From NCBI RefSeq assembly GCF_030159095.1, contig NZ_BRXS01000003.1, positions 743,250-807,249 of the forward strand: a DNA stretch of 64,000 nucleotides, given 5' to 3'. The position numbers were made by a program, and so were the translations under genes. The notes beneath the pieces are model-generated. The model saw nothing but the letters and a program-made list of their open reading frames with translations. It had not been told where the DNA came from and ran no database searches. Positions 16,429 through 25,051 of the stretch are shown here, piece after piece. This DNA is from Roseisolibacter agri (lineage in GTDB: Bacteria; Gemmatimonadota; Gemmatimonadetes; Gemmatimonadales; Gemmatimonadaceae). Positions within the stretch are counted from its first letter, which is position 1. Each line of letters begins with the position of its first letter.

Positions 16429-16480
16429 ATTGGGGAGGACGCGGATGCTCCGGATGAGACGGATCGTGCCGATCGCTCCT
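16429..16480. repeat. Half of a type B hairpin element
   Basis: ATTGGGGAGGACGCGGATGC, TCCGGATGAGACGGATCG and GATCGCTCC match the left arm of type B copies, but the loop and right arm are missing. The sequence runs straight into the stop codon of the DUF4397 gene at 16486. It looks like a truncated or degraded copy. Confidence 0.75.
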
Positions 16481-16485
16481 CGCGG

Positions 16486-17169
16486 CTACTCCTGGATGAC
16501 GCGGAAGCGCAGCACGCCCGCGCTGTCCAGCAGCACGACGGTGCGCCGCTCGCCGCTCGGCACCTGCACGGGACCGGACGTCGCGACCTTCGGGCTGCCG
16601 CTGCTGCCCGCCGGCGCCACGAACACCTCCCATGTGCCCGGCTCGCTCTGCAGGTAGGGCGACGTCTCGCGGTACGCGAACGGCGTCATGATGCGGATGG
16701 GCGTCTGGAAGTCGGGCTGCGTGCGGAAGATCTCGACCGCCGACGCGCCCGTCGCCGCGAGGTGCGACACGCGCAGCTTGCTCTTACCCGCCGGCACGAT
16801 GCTGCCCGTGTCGGCGAGCACCTGCGCCGCCAGCGCGCCGCCCGTGCCCGCGACCGCCGCCGCGGTGAGCGCCCTGCCGCTGGCGACGTCCAGCGACACC
16901 TCGGCCGTCGCGCCGCCCGCCGCCCGCAGCTGCACGCGCCGAGTCCCCGACGCCACGCCCAGCGCGCTCGACACGCTGGCCATCGGCAGCCCGCTCAGCA
17001 CCGGCACGCCGTCCACCAGCACGTCGATCGGCCCCTGCGTCGCGTTGACGACGCGGACGCCCGCGTCGGGCACGGGGATCGGGTCGAGCATGTCGTTGCA
17101 GGCGGCGGCGATGAGCGCACCGGCGAGGAGCGCGGGCACGGCGGGACGCGGCGGACGGAGCGACGGCAT
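16486..17169 (-). CDS. DUF4397-domain lipoprotein
   Basis: A 227-residue protein. The signal PAVPALLAGALIAAACND carries a lipobox (IAAAC). The mature part matches DUF4397: VRVVNATQGPIDVLVDGVPV, SGTRRVQLRAAGG, KLRVSHLAATGASAVEIFRT and SPYLQSEPGTWEVFVAPAG, followed by a C-terminal strand VVLLDSAGVLRFRVIQE. It is a beta-rich surface or periplasmic lipoprotein with no known enzymatic role. The ATG at 17169 fits the signal peptide. It is convergent with the serine hydrolase. Confidence 0.82.
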   Translation of the reverse strand: MPSLRPPRPAVPALLAGALIAAACNDMLDPIPVPDAGVRVVNATQGPIDVLVDGVPVLSGLPMASVSSALGVASGTRRVQLRAAGGATAEVSLDVASGRALTAAAVAGTGGALAAQVLADTGSIVPAGKSKLRVSHLAATGASAVEIFRTQPDFQTPIRIMTPFAYRETSPYLQSEPGTWEVFVAPAGSSGSPKVATSGPVQVPSGERRTVVLLDSAGVLRFRVIQE

Positions 17170-17311
17170 GGGTGCGGCGGCAGCGGGTGGCGCGGTGCGG
17201 CGTGCGGGACGGCGCCGCGACCGCGGCGCGCCAGTCGGTACCCGCCCGCCGGCGCTTGTGATCCCCGCCCCGGGTCGTACCCTATGCGGGACCCTTTCCG
17301 AATGAGCGCGC

Positions 17312-17689
17312 GTGGGCATCCGACGCAGGGACCAGGAGGACCACATCCTCCGCCTCATCCAGCAGGCGGGCGAGGTGCTGCGCCGGCTGCGCGAGCGGCT
17401 GACGCACGCGGCGGAATCGCCCGAGGCGGTGCGGCAGGAGGCCGCGTCGGCGACGGACGCGCTGCTCGGCGGCGAGGCGCCGCTGCTTCGCCGGCTGGAC
17501 GCCCGGTCGGCGGCGCGGCTGGTGGGCCACGCCGGCCAGCTGCGCGCGTGGGCCGAGCTGCTGGACGTGCAGGCCGACGCGGCGCGCGCGGCGCTGGACG
17601 TGGAGGCGGCGGGCGCGCTCGGCGCGCGGGCGAAGGCGCTGCGCGAGGCGGTCGCGGAGCTGTGGCCGGATGAGACCGCACCGGGATAG
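17312..17689 (+). CDS. Small helical protein, DUF6483-like
   Basis: A 125-residue all-helical protein. The opening RRRDQEDHILRLIQQAGEVL resembles proteins that start RRDYILRMIEQ (DUF6483 type, from memory). The body is Ala/Arg/Glu-rich helices (GEAPLLRRLDARSAARLVG, QADAARAALDVEAAGALG). The start is a GTG at 17312. The next gene starts inside its 3-prime end (17670), so the two are probably co-translated. The function is unknown. Confidence 0.65.
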   Translation: MGIRRRDQEDHILRLIQQAGEVLRRLRERLTHAAESPEAVRQEAASATDALLGGEAPLLRRLDARSAARLVGHAGQLRAWAELLDVQADAARAALDVEAAGALGARAKALREAVAELWPDETAPG

Positions 17690-18134
17690 GCCGGAGTCGC
17701 CGTGCGCGTTCTGCGGGATCGCGCGCGGCCGCGTGCCGGCGAGCGTCGTGGCGGCCGAGCCGCTCGCCCTCGCCTTCCTCGACCTGCGGCAGTACCACCC
17801 GGGGCACGTGCTGGTGATCCCCCGGCAGCACCTCCCGGACGTGCGCGCGCTCGACGACGCGACGGCCGCCGCCGTGATGCTCCTGGTGGCGCGGGTGGCG
17901 CGCGCCGTCGACGCGGCCTTCCCGAACGACGGTCTGAGCGTGTGGCACTCGGCCGGGCCGGGCGCGCACCAGGAGGTGCCGCACCTGCACGTCCACGTGC
18001 ATCCGCGGCGGCTCGGCGACGGGCTGCTGCGGATCTATCCGGCCGCGCCGGCGCACCCGGAGCGCGCGACGCTCGAAGCGTGGGCGACACGGCTCCGTGA
18101 TCTCCTGGGCGCGTCCGGGACACCGGCGATCTGA
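17670..18134 (+). CDS. HIT-family nucleotide hydrolase/transferase
   Basis: A 154-residue protein with CAFCGIARGRVPASVV at the N-terminus (CxxC zinc-type pair), LDLRQYHPGHVLVIPRQH, and the histidine triad HLHVHVHPRR in the C-terminal half. The HIT superfamily hydrolyses dinucleoside polyphosphates or nucleotide phosphoramidates through a His-AMP intermediate. The length suits the Fhit/GalT-like branch. It overlaps the preceding gene by 20 bp. Confidence 0.88.
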   Translation: MRPHRDRPESPCAFCGIARGRVPASVVAAEPLALAFLDLRQYHPGHVLVIPRQHLPDVRALDDATAAAVMLLVARVARAVDAAFPNDGLSVWHSAGPGAHQEVPHLHVHVHPRRLGDGLLRIYPAAPAHPERATLEAWATRLRDLLGASGTPAI

Positions 18135-18226
18135 CGTGGCGTTGTGGCGCCATCGTCCGTGCGGCATCGTTGCGTCCTCCCGCAGCCGTTCTCGCACGTC
18201 GGCCGGACATACCTCTCGCTCGTCGC

Positions 18227-18385
18227 ATGCGCCGACCGGTCCCGCCGACCCTCCTTCTCGCGACTGCCGCCGCCTGCCGCAGCGCCGGCGGCCGACCCGC
18301 GCCGCCCGCCCCGCGGGCGACGCTCGAGGCGCGCGAGGCCCGCGTCGCGGCGCTGGTCGACGCCGGGATGGAGCGCGACCGATGA
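18227..18385 (+). CDS. Very small putative lipoprotein
   Basis: A 52-residue reading frame MRRPVPPTLLLATAAACRS with a lipobox-like TAAAC and a short charged helix (TLEAREARVAALVDAGMERD). Its stop overlaps the next ATG (ATGA), which supports real translation. The function is unknown and conservation was not tested. Confidence 0.45.
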   Translation: MRRPVPPTLLLATAAACRSAGGRPAPPAPRATLEAREARVAALVDAGMERDR

Positions 18386-18999
18386 AGCGGTGGCTGTTCA
18401 ACCTCGGGGCCGCGCTCTCGCTGCTGCTGGCCATCGCGGCCGCCGCGGCGTGGGCGCTGAGCCACGCGCGGCCGCCCGGCTGGCGTCTGATCGCGACCGC
18501 GCACTCCGCGGACCTGACGCGGGTGGGCCGCACACCACACGCGGCGCTCTTCACGACCACGCCCGGCTGGTCTAAGGTTCCGAACCACGGGTTCTGGGAC
18601 GCGTGGTGGGCGCTGAGCCAGTCCGGGCGGCTGACCCTCCTCGCGCAGGTCATCGACTACGACGGCACGTTGCGCCGCGTGCACGCGTCGCCGCCGTCGC
18701 TGACCGTCGAGCTGCCCGGCCCGGCGCGCGCGCAGGCCGTGGTGTTCGCTCGCATGCCTGAATCCGGGCCCTGGTCGCGTCGGCTGGGGTTTGCCCTGCA
18801 CTCCGACGCGCAGCTGGCCGACGACGGCGACGGGATCGGCGCGCCCGTCAGCGCGCGCGCGTGGATGGTGACGCTGCCCTACTGGTTCCTCGTCCTGCTC
18901 GGCGTGCCGCTGCCGCTGCTGTGGCGGCGAGCCATCGGGCGCGCGCGCGCTCGCGATGCTGTCGGCCCGCCGGGCGTGGCGCCGCCGCCGCGTCGGTGA
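18382..18999 (+). CDS. Hypothetical membrane protein
   Basis: A 205-residue protein with an N-terminal membrane segment (LFNLGAALSLLLAIAAAAAW), a middle extracytoplasmic domain of about 140 residues (GWRLIATAHSADLTRVGRT, WDAWWALSQSGRLTLLAQVI, SLTVELPGPARAQAVVFARM) and a second membrane segment near the C-terminus (YWFLVLLGVPLPLLW). I do not recognise the family. It begins in the stop of the small lipoprotein. Confidence 0.6.
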   Translation: MKRWLFNLGAALSLLLAIAAAAAWALSHARPPGWRLIATAHSADLTRVGRTPHAALFTTTPGWSKVPNHGFWDAWWALSQSGRLTLLAQVIDYDGTLRRVHASPPSLTVELPGPARAQAVVFARMPESGPWSRRLGFALHSDAQLADDGDGIGAPVSARAWMVTLPYWFLVLLGVPLPLLWRRAIGRARARDAVGPPGVAPPPRR

Positions 19000-19131
19000 G
19001 ACGTCGGCGGCGCCGGTGCGCGTCGACCCGGGCGGGCGGACAGGTAGCGGCCTCGCCGGCGCCCGCTGCATCATGGTGTCGCTCCCGCCGACCCCGCCGA
19101 TTCCACCGCTCGCCGCGACCCGCGCCCGCCG

Positions 19132-19533
19132 ATGCATCGCCGACTCGGTCTGACCCTCCTCTACGGCGGCGCGGTCGTCTGTGCGCTCGGCGCGCTCGGA
19201 TTCGCGCTCGGGATCACGGTGACGATCTCGGAGGCGCTCGCGTGGAAGATCGTGCGGGCGGCCGCCTACGCGGCGCCGCTGCTCGTGGGCGTGGCGCTGA
19301 TGGGCGGCGGCGCGTGGATCCTGCGCGCCACGCGCGCCGGGCGCACGACGGACACGGATCGCCGCGCCGATTCGGCGTCCGCGCCACGTGCCTTCCCCGC
19401 GGAACGGATGGGCGATGCCGCGCCGCCCGCAGGTCGTGCACGTCGAGGGATGCGGGCGACGCATCCGGACGAAACGGACCGCGACGTCGCGTCGCCCCGA
19501 GCCGCCCATCACCCCGAAGGAGAGACGTCATGA
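19132..19533 (+). CDS. Small two-TM hypothetical membrane protein
   Basis: A 133-residue protein with two membrane helices (LTLLYGGAVVCALGALGFAL and AAYAAPLLVGVALMGGGAW), then a hydrophilic, probably disordered tail of about 65 residues. Its stop overlaps the ATG of the next gene (ATGA). The tail reads low complexity, so the true end of the folded protein may be near residue 70. The function is unknown. Confidence 0.5.
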   Translation: MHRRLGLTLLYGGAVVCALGALGFALGITVTISEALAWKIVRAAAYAAPLLVGVALMGGGAWILRATRAGRTTDTDRRADSASAPRAFPAERMGDAAPPAGRARRGMRATHPDETDRDVASPRAAHHPEGETS

Positions 19534-20036
19534 CGCGTGCGAAGAACACGATCTGCCTCTGGTACGACCGCGGCGCCGAGGACGCGGCGCGGTTCTACGC
19601 CGCGACGTTTCCCGATTCGGCCGTGACCGCGGTGCATCGCGCGCCGGCCGACTTCCCATCGGGCAGCGAAGGCGACGTGCTGACCGTGGAGTTCACCGTG
19701 ATGGGCATTCCGTGCATCGGGCTCAACGGAGGTCCCGCGTTCACGCACGACGAGGCGTTCTCGTTCCAGGTCGCGACCGCCGACCAGGCCGAGACGGATC
19801 GCTACTGGAACGCGATCGTCGGCAACGGCGGCCAGGAGAGCGAGTGCGGCTGGTGCAAGGATCGGTGGGGCCTGTCGTGGCAGATCACGCCCGTCGCGCT
19901 GACGGAGGCGATCGCCGGCCCGGATCGCGCGGCCGCGAAGCGCGTGTTCGAGGCGATGCTGCGGATGCGGAAGATCGACGTCGCGGCGATCGAGGCGGCG
20001 CGCGACGGCGTCCAGCCCGCCGCGTCGCGGCCGTAG
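19530..20036 (+). CDS. VOC-superfamily protein, PhnB/3-demethylubiquinone-methyltransferase-like
   Basis: A 168-residue protein of the PhnB-like glyoxalase subfamily (NTICLWYDRGAEDAARFYAA, TFPDSAVTAVHRAP, VEFTVMGIPCIGLNGGPAF, EAFSFQVATADQAETDRYW, CGWCKDRWGLSWQITP). These proteins have the paired beta-alpha-beta-beta-beta fold and are often misnamed methyltransferases. The real function is unknown. The ATG at 19530 follows GAAGGAGAGAC. It is the first of six clear VOC genes in the window. Confidence 0.88.
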   Translation: MTRAKNTICLWYDRGAEDAARFYAATFPDSAVTAVHRAPADFPSGSEGDVLTVEFTVMGIPCIGLNGGPAFTHDEAFSFQVATADQAETDRYWNAIVGNGGQESECGWCKDRWGLSWQITPVALTEAIAGPDRAAAKRVFEAMLRMRKIDVAAIEAARDGVQPAASRP

Positions 20037-20102
20037 CGTCGGTTCGCGCGCCGCACGCGGTCTCCACTCCTTGCCCGCGGATCCCGAGTCCCGACCGCAG
20101 CC

Positions 20103-20453
20103 ATGACACGGCATCGCATCTTCACCACGTCCTTCGCCAGCGTCTATCCGCACTACGTGCGGAAGGCCGAGTCCAAGGGGCGCACGCGGGACGAGGTGGA
20201 TCAGGTGATCCGCTGGCTGACGGGCTACGGTCCGGAGGCGCTGGCGGAGCAGATCGCGCGCAGGCACGACTTCGAGACGTTCTTCGGCGAGGCGCCCGCC
20301 CTGCACCCGAACGCGCACAAGATCACCGGCAGCATCTGCGGCGTGCGCATCGCGGAGATCGAGGATCCGCTGATGCGCAACATCCGCTACCTGGACAAGC
20401 TGGTGGACGAGCTCGCGAAGGGCAGGCCCATGGAGAAGATCCTGCGCCCATAG
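20103..20453 (+). CDS. DUF2200 family protein
   Basis: A 116-residue protein matching DUF2200 from end to end ([78 protein letters not shown]). The family is small, soluble and of unknown function. The ATG at 20103 matches the family start. Confidence 0.88.
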   Translation: MTRHRIFTTSFASVYPHYVRKAESKGRTRDEVDQVIRWLTGYGPEALAEQIARRHDFETFFGEAPALHPNAHKITGSICGVRIAEIEDPLMRNIRYLDKLVDELAKGRPMEKILRP

Positions 20454-20467
20454 CAGACGAGGATGCG

Positions 20468-20965
20468 ATGGAGATGCGCGTGGAGTTCCACAAGGGCGCC
20501 GACGGGCGCCTGTGCGGCTGGGTCGCGACGCCACCCCATCGCCGCGCGTTCGAGGGCACGACCATGGCGGCGGGGCGCGACCTCCCGCACGACCTGACGC
20601 AGTTCACCATCGAGCGCGCGCTCGACGTGCGCGACGGCTTCTGGGGGCTGCTCGCGCACGGCGCGTGGTTCGCGAGCGTGCCCGGGCGCCGGCCGACGCA
20701 GCCGGGGCGCGCGCTCGCGCGGGCGCACCACGCGGCCCTCGTGGCGGTCGAGGGCGTGGTGAACGGACACTACCTCGCCTGGCAGCGCGGCGAGCCGACG
20801 CCGCTGCGGGCCGAGCTGGACGCGATGCTCGCGCGGTGGCGCGCACTGGCGAACGGCGCGTCGCTCACGCTCGCGTGGCCCGTGCGCCCGCTTCCCGGAC
20901 CGGCGCCACGTCGCCGGCCGCGGCGCGCCGGCCGGCGCGGGCATCCGCACGCCGGTGCGGCCTGA
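20468..20965 (+). CDS. Hypothetical protein
   Basis: A 165-residue soluble protein (MRVEFHKGADGRLCGWVATP, LPHDLTQFTIERALDVRDGF, HHAALVAVEGVVNGHYLAW) ending in an Arg/Pro-rich low-complexity tail. No family is recognised. It starts 15 bp after the DUF2200 stop, so it may be co-transcribed. The start could be 20468 or the in-frame ATG at 20474 (MEM). Confidence 0.6.
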   Translation: MEMRVEFHKGADGRLCGWVATPPHRRAFEGTTMAAGRDLPHDLTQFTIERALDVRDGFWGLLAHGAWFASVPGRRPTQPGRALARAHHAALVAVEGVVNGHYLAWQRGEPTPLRAELDAMLARWRALANGASLTLAWPVRPLPGPAPRRRPRRAGRRGHPHAGAA

Positions 20966-20982
20966 CCCCTCACTCGACGACC

Positions 20983-21198
20983 ATGGGACTCTTCTCTCGC
21001 GAGGCGCAGACGGTGGAGGTGGCGGGGCGCGCGCTGCGGTGCCAGGTGTGCAGCTACGAGCTGTTCTGGCACGAGCGGGCGCAGCTCCACGGTGGGCTGG
21101 CGACGTTCTTCGGCATGGAGTGGACGTCGCCGACGGCCGACTGCTACCTCTGCGGCCAGTGCGGCTACGTGCACTGGTTCATCCCGCTGAAGGAGTAG
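20983..21198 (+). CDS. Small zinc-ribbon protein
   Basis: A 71-residue protein with two Cys pairs: CQVC near residue 20 and CYLCGQCGY near residue 57, a typical zinc-ribbon arrangement. Between them is SYELFWHERAQLHGGLATFF. It is probably a small nucleic-acid or protein-binding factor. It starts 18 bp after the previous stop; the next gene starts 8 bp after it. Confidence 0.72.
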   Translation: MGLFSREAQTVEVAGRALRCQVCSYELFWHERAQLHGGLATFFGMEWTSPTADCYLCGQCGYVHWFIPLKE

Positions 21199-21205
21199 GC
21201 CGCCG

Positions 21206-21616
21206 ATGACCGCACCGACCGGCACCCGCGCACGACTCGGCGACGTCGCGCCGTTCTTCATCGTGCGCGACGTGCTGCCGTCCATCGCCTTCTACCGCGA
21301 CCGCCTGGGCTTCCAGGTGGTGTACGTCGGCCCCACCGACGACGACCCGTACTTCGCCATGGTGCAGCGCGACGGCGTCTCGTTCATGCTCAAGGCCATC
21401 ACGCCCGAGGTGCAGCCGACGCCGAATCCCAGCCGGCACCCGTGGGCGCGCTGGGACGCGTACGTCCACACGCCCGACCCCGACGCGCTGGCCGACGAGC
21501 TCACCGCGCGCGGCGTGCCCTTCCACGAGCCCCTCGGCGTCAACTCGGACCGGCTGCGCGGGTTCGAGATCATGGACGCGGACGGCTACGTGCTCTACTT
21601 CGGACGACCGATCTGA
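21206..21616 (+). CDS. VOC/glyoxalase-family protein
   Basis: A 136-residue single-module VOC protein (VAPFFIVRDVLPSIAFYRDR, LGFQVVYVGP, GVSFMLKAITPEVQPTP, WDAYVHTPDPDALADELTAR, FEIMDADGYVLYFGRPI). The terminal Glu in GFEIMDADGY occupies the usual metal-ligand strand. It may be a bleomycin-resistance-like binder or a dioxygenase-fold enzyme. The substrate is unknown. Confidence 0.85.
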   Translation: MTAPTGTRARLGDVAPFFIVRDVLPSIAFYRDRLGFQVVYVGPTDDDPYFAMVQRDGVSFMLKAITPEVQPTPNPSRHPWARWDAYVHTPDPDALADELTARGVPFHEPLGVNSDRLRGFEIMDADGYVLYFGRPI

Positions 21617-21639
21617 CTCTCCGCACTCGCCCGGTTCCC

Positions 21640-22026
21640 ATGTCGCTCCCCGCGCTCGATCCGCAATCGCTCGCCGGCCGCCTGCGCGCCCTCGCGCTCG
21701 CGTTCCCCGAGGCCACCGAGGACTTCCCGTGGGGGGAGCGCGCGATCAAGGTGCGCACCAAGGCGTTCCTCTTCCTGCGCGCGGAGGGCGGCGCGGTCAG
21801 CTTCTCGGTGAAGCTCCCGCACTCGGCCGCCGACGCGCTCGAGATGCCGAACGTCGCGCCGACGGGGTACGGCCTGGGCAAGCATGGCTGGGTGACCGTG
21901 ACGGTGGACGCGGGCCGCGACGCCCCGCTCGCGACGTACGAGGCGTGGCTCGAGGAGAGCTACGCGGCCGTCGCGCCCAAGCGCCTCGCCGCGGCGCGCG
22001 CCGCGCAGCGGTCGGCGGGCGCGTAA
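21640..22026 (+). CDS. MmcQ/YjbR family protein
   Basis: A 128-residue protein with the YjbR-type double-wing DNA-binding fold (LALAFPEATEDFPWGERAIK, VRTKAFLFLRAEGGAVSFS, MPNVAPTGYGLGKHGWVTVT, YEAWLEESYAAVAPKRLAA). These proteins are widespread and not well characterised; DNA binding has been proposed. The ATG at 21640 is 23 bp after the VOC stop. Confidence 0.87.
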   Translation: MSLPALDPQSLAGRLRALALAFPEATEDFPWGERAIKVRTKAFLFLRAEGGAVSFSVKLPHSAADALEMPNVAPTGYGLGKHGWVTVTVDAGRDAPLATYEAWLEESYAAVAPKRLAAARAAQRSAGA

Positions 22027-22112
22027 CCTCGCGCGTCCGACGACGTAGTGGCTCCCGTACCCGTCCGCGCCGAACGCGGGCGCCAGGCGCCACCCGATCC
22101 CGGAAGCCCGCC

Positions 22113-22919
22113 ATGACCAGCCGTCGCCAGTCGAAGCCGCGCCGTCCCGCCGCCGCGAAGCCTGCTCCGGACGCGTCGCTGCGCCGCCGCACGCGCGAGC
22201 TCATCGTCGGCATCCTGCCCGTCGTCGGACTGGCGACGGTGACCCGGGTCGCGCTGGCCGAGGCGTACCACATCCCGAGCGGCAGCATGGAGCCGACGCT
22301 GCAGGTGGGCGACTGGCTCTTCGTGAACAAGCTCCGCTACGGGCCGCACGTCCCGTTCACGCACGTGAGCCTGCCGGGCTACGCCACGCCGCGTCGCGGT
22401 GACGTCGCGGTGTTCGAGTCGCCGCCGCAGGACCCGTCGATCCGGACCACGCCGGACGCGGTCACGCCGACGCTGGTGAAGCGGATCGTCGCGGTCGGCG
22501 GCGACACGCTCGCGATGCGCGGCGGCCGGCTGTACGTGAACGGCGTGCCCGAGGCGCCCGGCGCGCCGCACAACGCGCCCGCCGGCGACGCCGCGGCGGC
22601 CGACTTCGTGGGCCAGCCGCTGCCGATCCTGCGCTGGCAGCAGCGGATCGCGACGACCGCGGGCAGCCTCGGGCCGGCGCCGGCCGCGCCGACGCTGCAC
22701 GACTGGGGACCGCTCGTCGTGCCCGCCGACTCGTACTTCATGCTCGGCGACAACCGCGACAACTCGGTGGACAGCCGCTTCTACGGCCCGGTGCCGCGCG
22801 CGAACCTGCGCGGCACGCCGACGTTCGTGTACTACTCGTACGATCCCGAGACGGGCCCTGAGTACCTGCGCGCCGCGACCAGCATCCGGTGGCAGCGGCT
22901 CGGCACCTGGATCCGGTGA
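22113..22919 (+). CDS. lepB: Signal peptidase I
   Basis: A 268-residue type I signal peptidase. A basic N-terminus ([15 protein letters not shown]) precedes one membrane helix ([19 protein letters not shown]). Catalytic Ser58 is in [19 protein letters not shown] and general-base Lys123 is in [12 protein letters not shown]. The C-terminal box E is [20 protein letters not shown]. It cleaves Sec and Tat leader peptides at the outer face of the inner membrane, relevant to the many exported proteins here. The ATG at 22113 is the best start. Confidence 0.95.
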   Translation: MTSRRQSKPRRPAAAKPAPDASLRRRTRELIVGILPVVGLATVTRVALAEAYHIPSGSMEPTLQVGDWLFVNKLRYGPHVPFTHVSLPGYATPRRGDVAVFESPPQDPSIRTTPDAVTPTLVKRIVAVGGDTLAMRGGRLYVNGVPEAPGAPHNAPAGDAAAADFVGQPLPILRWQQRIATTAGSLGPAPAAPTLHDWGPLVVPADSYFMLGDNRDNSVDSRFYGPVPRANLRGTPTFVYYSYDPETGPEYLRAATSIRWQRLGTWIR

Positions 22920-22960
22920 GCGGACGCTCGCACGCATCGCCCCCAGCCTCCCCACACGTC

Positions 22961-23422
22961 ATGGCCGAGAAGAAGACCTCCGCACGCAAAGCCACCAGCA
23001 GCGCCGACACGTTCACGGAGGAGGAGCGCGCCGCGATGCGCGAGCACGCGAAGGCGCAGCGGGCGTCCGCGCGCGCCCGCGCGAAGGGCGAGAGCGAGGA
23101 GCCCGCCGTGCTCGAGAAGCTCGCCGAGATGGACGCGGCGGATCGCGCGCTGGGCGAACGGCTGCACGCGCTCATCCGCGCCAACGCGCCCGACCTCGCG
23201 CCGCGGCTCTGGTACGGGATGCCCGCCTACGCCAAGGACGGCAGCGTGCTGTGCTTCTTCCAGGACGCGAAGAAGTTCAAGTCGCGGTACGCGACGCTCG
23301 GCTTCAGCGACAAGGCGATGCTCGACGACGGGCAGATGTGGCCCACGTCGTTCGCGCTGCGCGAGCTGACGGCCGCCGACGAGGCGCGGATCGTGGCGCT
23401 CCTGAAGCGCGCGGTGGGCTAG
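22961..23422 (+). CDS. DUF1801 family protein
   Basis: A 153-residue protein with a Lys/Ala/Glu-rich N-terminal tail ([32 protein letters not shown]) and a C-terminal DUF1801 domain ([58 protein letters not shown]). DUF1801 proteins are small, soluble and of unknown function, with an iron-chaperone-like fold. The ATG at 22961 removes an upstream extension of 24 residues. Confidence 0.83.
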   Translation: MAEKKTSARKATSSADTFTEEERAAMREHAKAQRASARARAKGESEEPAVLEKLAEMDAADRALGERLHALIRANAPDLAPRLWYGMPAYAKDGSVLCFFQDAKKFKSRYATLGFSDKAMLDDGQMWPTSFALRELTAADEARIVALLKRAVG

Positions 23423-23491
23423 CGGGTGACGCCGGGCACGCGCACCGTGGGGAGGCGTTGGCCGGCGACCGCCTTCCCCAGGAGCGCGACG

Positions 23492-23818
23492 ATGCCCCTC
23501 TACCTCTCGAAGTTCCGCTACACGCCGGAGACGTGGGCCCGCATGATCGCCCACCCGGAGGACCGCCGCGAGGCCGCGCGCGCGTACATCGAGTCGGTCG
23601 GCGGGAAGCTGCACGGGTTCTGGTACGCCTTCGGCACGCACGACGGCTACAACCTCTGGGAGGCGCCCGACGGCGTGTCGATGGCGGCGGTCGCGTTGGC
23701 GATCAGCGCCGGCGGCGCGCTCGGCACGTTCGAGACGACGCCGCTGCTGACCGTCGACGAGACGCTGGAGGCGCTGCGGAAGGCCGGCGAGGTGCGCTAC
23801 CGACCGCCGGGCGCGTAG
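23492..23818 (+). CDS. GYD-domain protein
   Basis: A 108-residue protein of the GYD family (PLYLSKFRYTPETWARMIAH, ARAYIESVGGKLHGFWYAFG, HDGYNLWEAPDGVSMAAVAL). The GTHDGYN motif is diagnostic. It has a small ferredoxin-like fold of unknown role. The ATG at 23492 follows AGGAGCG. Confidence 0.85.
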   Translation: MPLYLSKFRYTPETWARMIAHPEDRREAARAYIESVGGKLHGFWYAFGTHDGYNLWEAPDGVSMAAVALAISAGGALGTFETTPLLTVDETLEALRKAGEVRYRPPGA

Positions 23819-23862
23819 GCTCGCGACGGCGCCACGCTCCATTCCACCGACCGACCCCCGCC

Positions 23863-24363
23863 ATGCGACGCAACCTGCTCTGCCTCCTGGGCGCGCTCCT
23901 CGTCGTCCTTCCCGCCGCGCGCGCACACGGCCAGGGCGCGACGCCCGCCGCGCCCCGTGCCACGGTCGCCAGCGCCGCCGACTCCGCGGCCATCCGCCGC
24001 GTCGCGCTCGACTACATCGAGGGATGGTTCACCGGCGACTCCGCACGCATGCGCCGCGCGCTGCATCCCGACCTCGCGAAGCGCGCGGTCATGCGCGACG
24101 CGCAGCAGCGGCTCTTCCTCGACCTGCAGTCCGCGGACATGCTCGTGCGGGCGGCGGGATTCGGCTTCGGCACGTCGCTGCCCGCGGCGCAGCGCTGGGC
24201 CAGCGTGCAGATCCTCGACGTCGACGGCGACCTCGCGTCCGTGAAGCTGCACTCGACGCGCCTCGTGGACTACATGCACCTCGTGCGGTGGGACGGCGAG
24301 TGGAGGATCCTGAACGTGCTGTGGGACCTGCGGCCGGCCGACCGTCCGCGGCCCGCGCCCTGA
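23863..24363 (+). CDS. Secreted NTF2-like (putative lumazine-binding) protein
   Basis: A 166-residue protein with a clear signal peptide (NLLCLLGALLVVLPAARAHG) and an NTF2/SnoaL-like cone fold (VALDYIEGWFTGDSARMRRA, LHPDLAKRAV, VQILDVDGDLASVKLHSTRL, MHLVRWDGEWRILNVLWDLR). Family members bind small ligands or serve as isomerase-like scaffolds. It is probably periplasmic. The next gene starts 4 bp after the stop. Confidence 0.82.
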   Translation: MRRNLLCLLGALLVVLPAARAHGQGATPAAPRATVASAADSAAIRRVALDYIEGWFTGDSARMRRALHPDLAKRAVMRDAQQRLFLDLQSADMLVRAAGFGFGTSLPAAQRWASVQILDVDGDLASVKLHSTRLVDYMHLVRWDGEWRILNVLWDLRPADRPRPAP

Positions 24364-24367
24364 CGGG

Positions 24368-25048
24368 ATGCCGCGCGTCGCGCTCCGGCTCGTCGCGGAC
24401 ACGCTGCTCGTCGCGATCCTCCTGTTCGCGTCGGCTGGCACGCTGCGGTGGTGGCGCGCGTGGGTGCTGCTGGCCGCGCTGCTGCTCGTGCGCGGCGTCG
24501 GCGCGCGCGTCGTGCACCGCGTCCACCCCGACCTGCTGATCGAGCGCGCGCGGCTGCCGCTGCACGCGACGCAGCCGCGGACCGACCGCCTGCTGGTGCT
24601 CGCCGTGCTGGCGACGGGGTTCGTGGGACTGCCGGTCGTGGCGGCGCTCGACGCGTTCCGCTGGCACCTGCTGCCTTTCCCCGAGCCGGCGGTCTCCGCG
24701 CTGGGGCTCGCGCTGTTCGTGCTCGGCTGGACGATGAAGAGCGCGGCGCTGCACGCCAACGCCTACGCCGTGGCGGTCGTGCGCGTGCAGCGCGAGCGGC
24801 GGCACGCGGTCGCGGACGCCGGCGTGTACGGCATCGTGCGCCACCCGTTCTACGCCGCGGACCCGCTGATCCTCGTCGGCCTCGGGCTCTGGCTGGAGTC
24901 GTACGCGGCGGCGCTGGGTGCGATCGTGCCGCTCGCGTGCATGGTGCTGCGGCTGCGGCTGGAGGAGCGCGTCCTCCGGCGCGAGCTGCCGGGCTACGAC
25001 GCGTACGCGGCGCGCGTGCGGTATCGTCTGATCCCGCGCGTCTGGTAG
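24368..25048 (+). CDS. Isoprenylcysteine carboxyl methyltransferase-like membrane protein
   Basis: A 226-residue integral membrane protein with about five helices (VADTLLVAILLFASAGTLRW, LLVLAVLATGFVGLPVVAA, PAVSALGLALFVLGWTMK). The C-terminal core DAGVYGIVRHPFYAADPLI, LRLEERVLRRELPGYDAYAA matches the ICMT/PEMT methyltransferase family (G.Y...RHP.Y and the EE...Y..Y motif). It probably uses S-adenosylmethionine to methylate lipids or small molecules at the inner membrane. Confidence 0.87.
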   Translation: MPRVALRLVADTLLVAILLFASAGTLRWWRAWVLLAALLLVRGVGARVVHRVHPDLLIERARLPLHATQPRTDRLLVLAVLATGFVGLPVVAALDAFRWHLLPFPEPAVSALGLALFVLGWTMKSAALHANAYAVAVVRVQRERRHAVADAGVYGIVRHPFYAADPLILVGLGLWLESYAAALGAIVPLACMVLRLRLEERVLRRELPGYDAYAARVRYRLIPRVW

Positions 25049-25051
25049 CGC

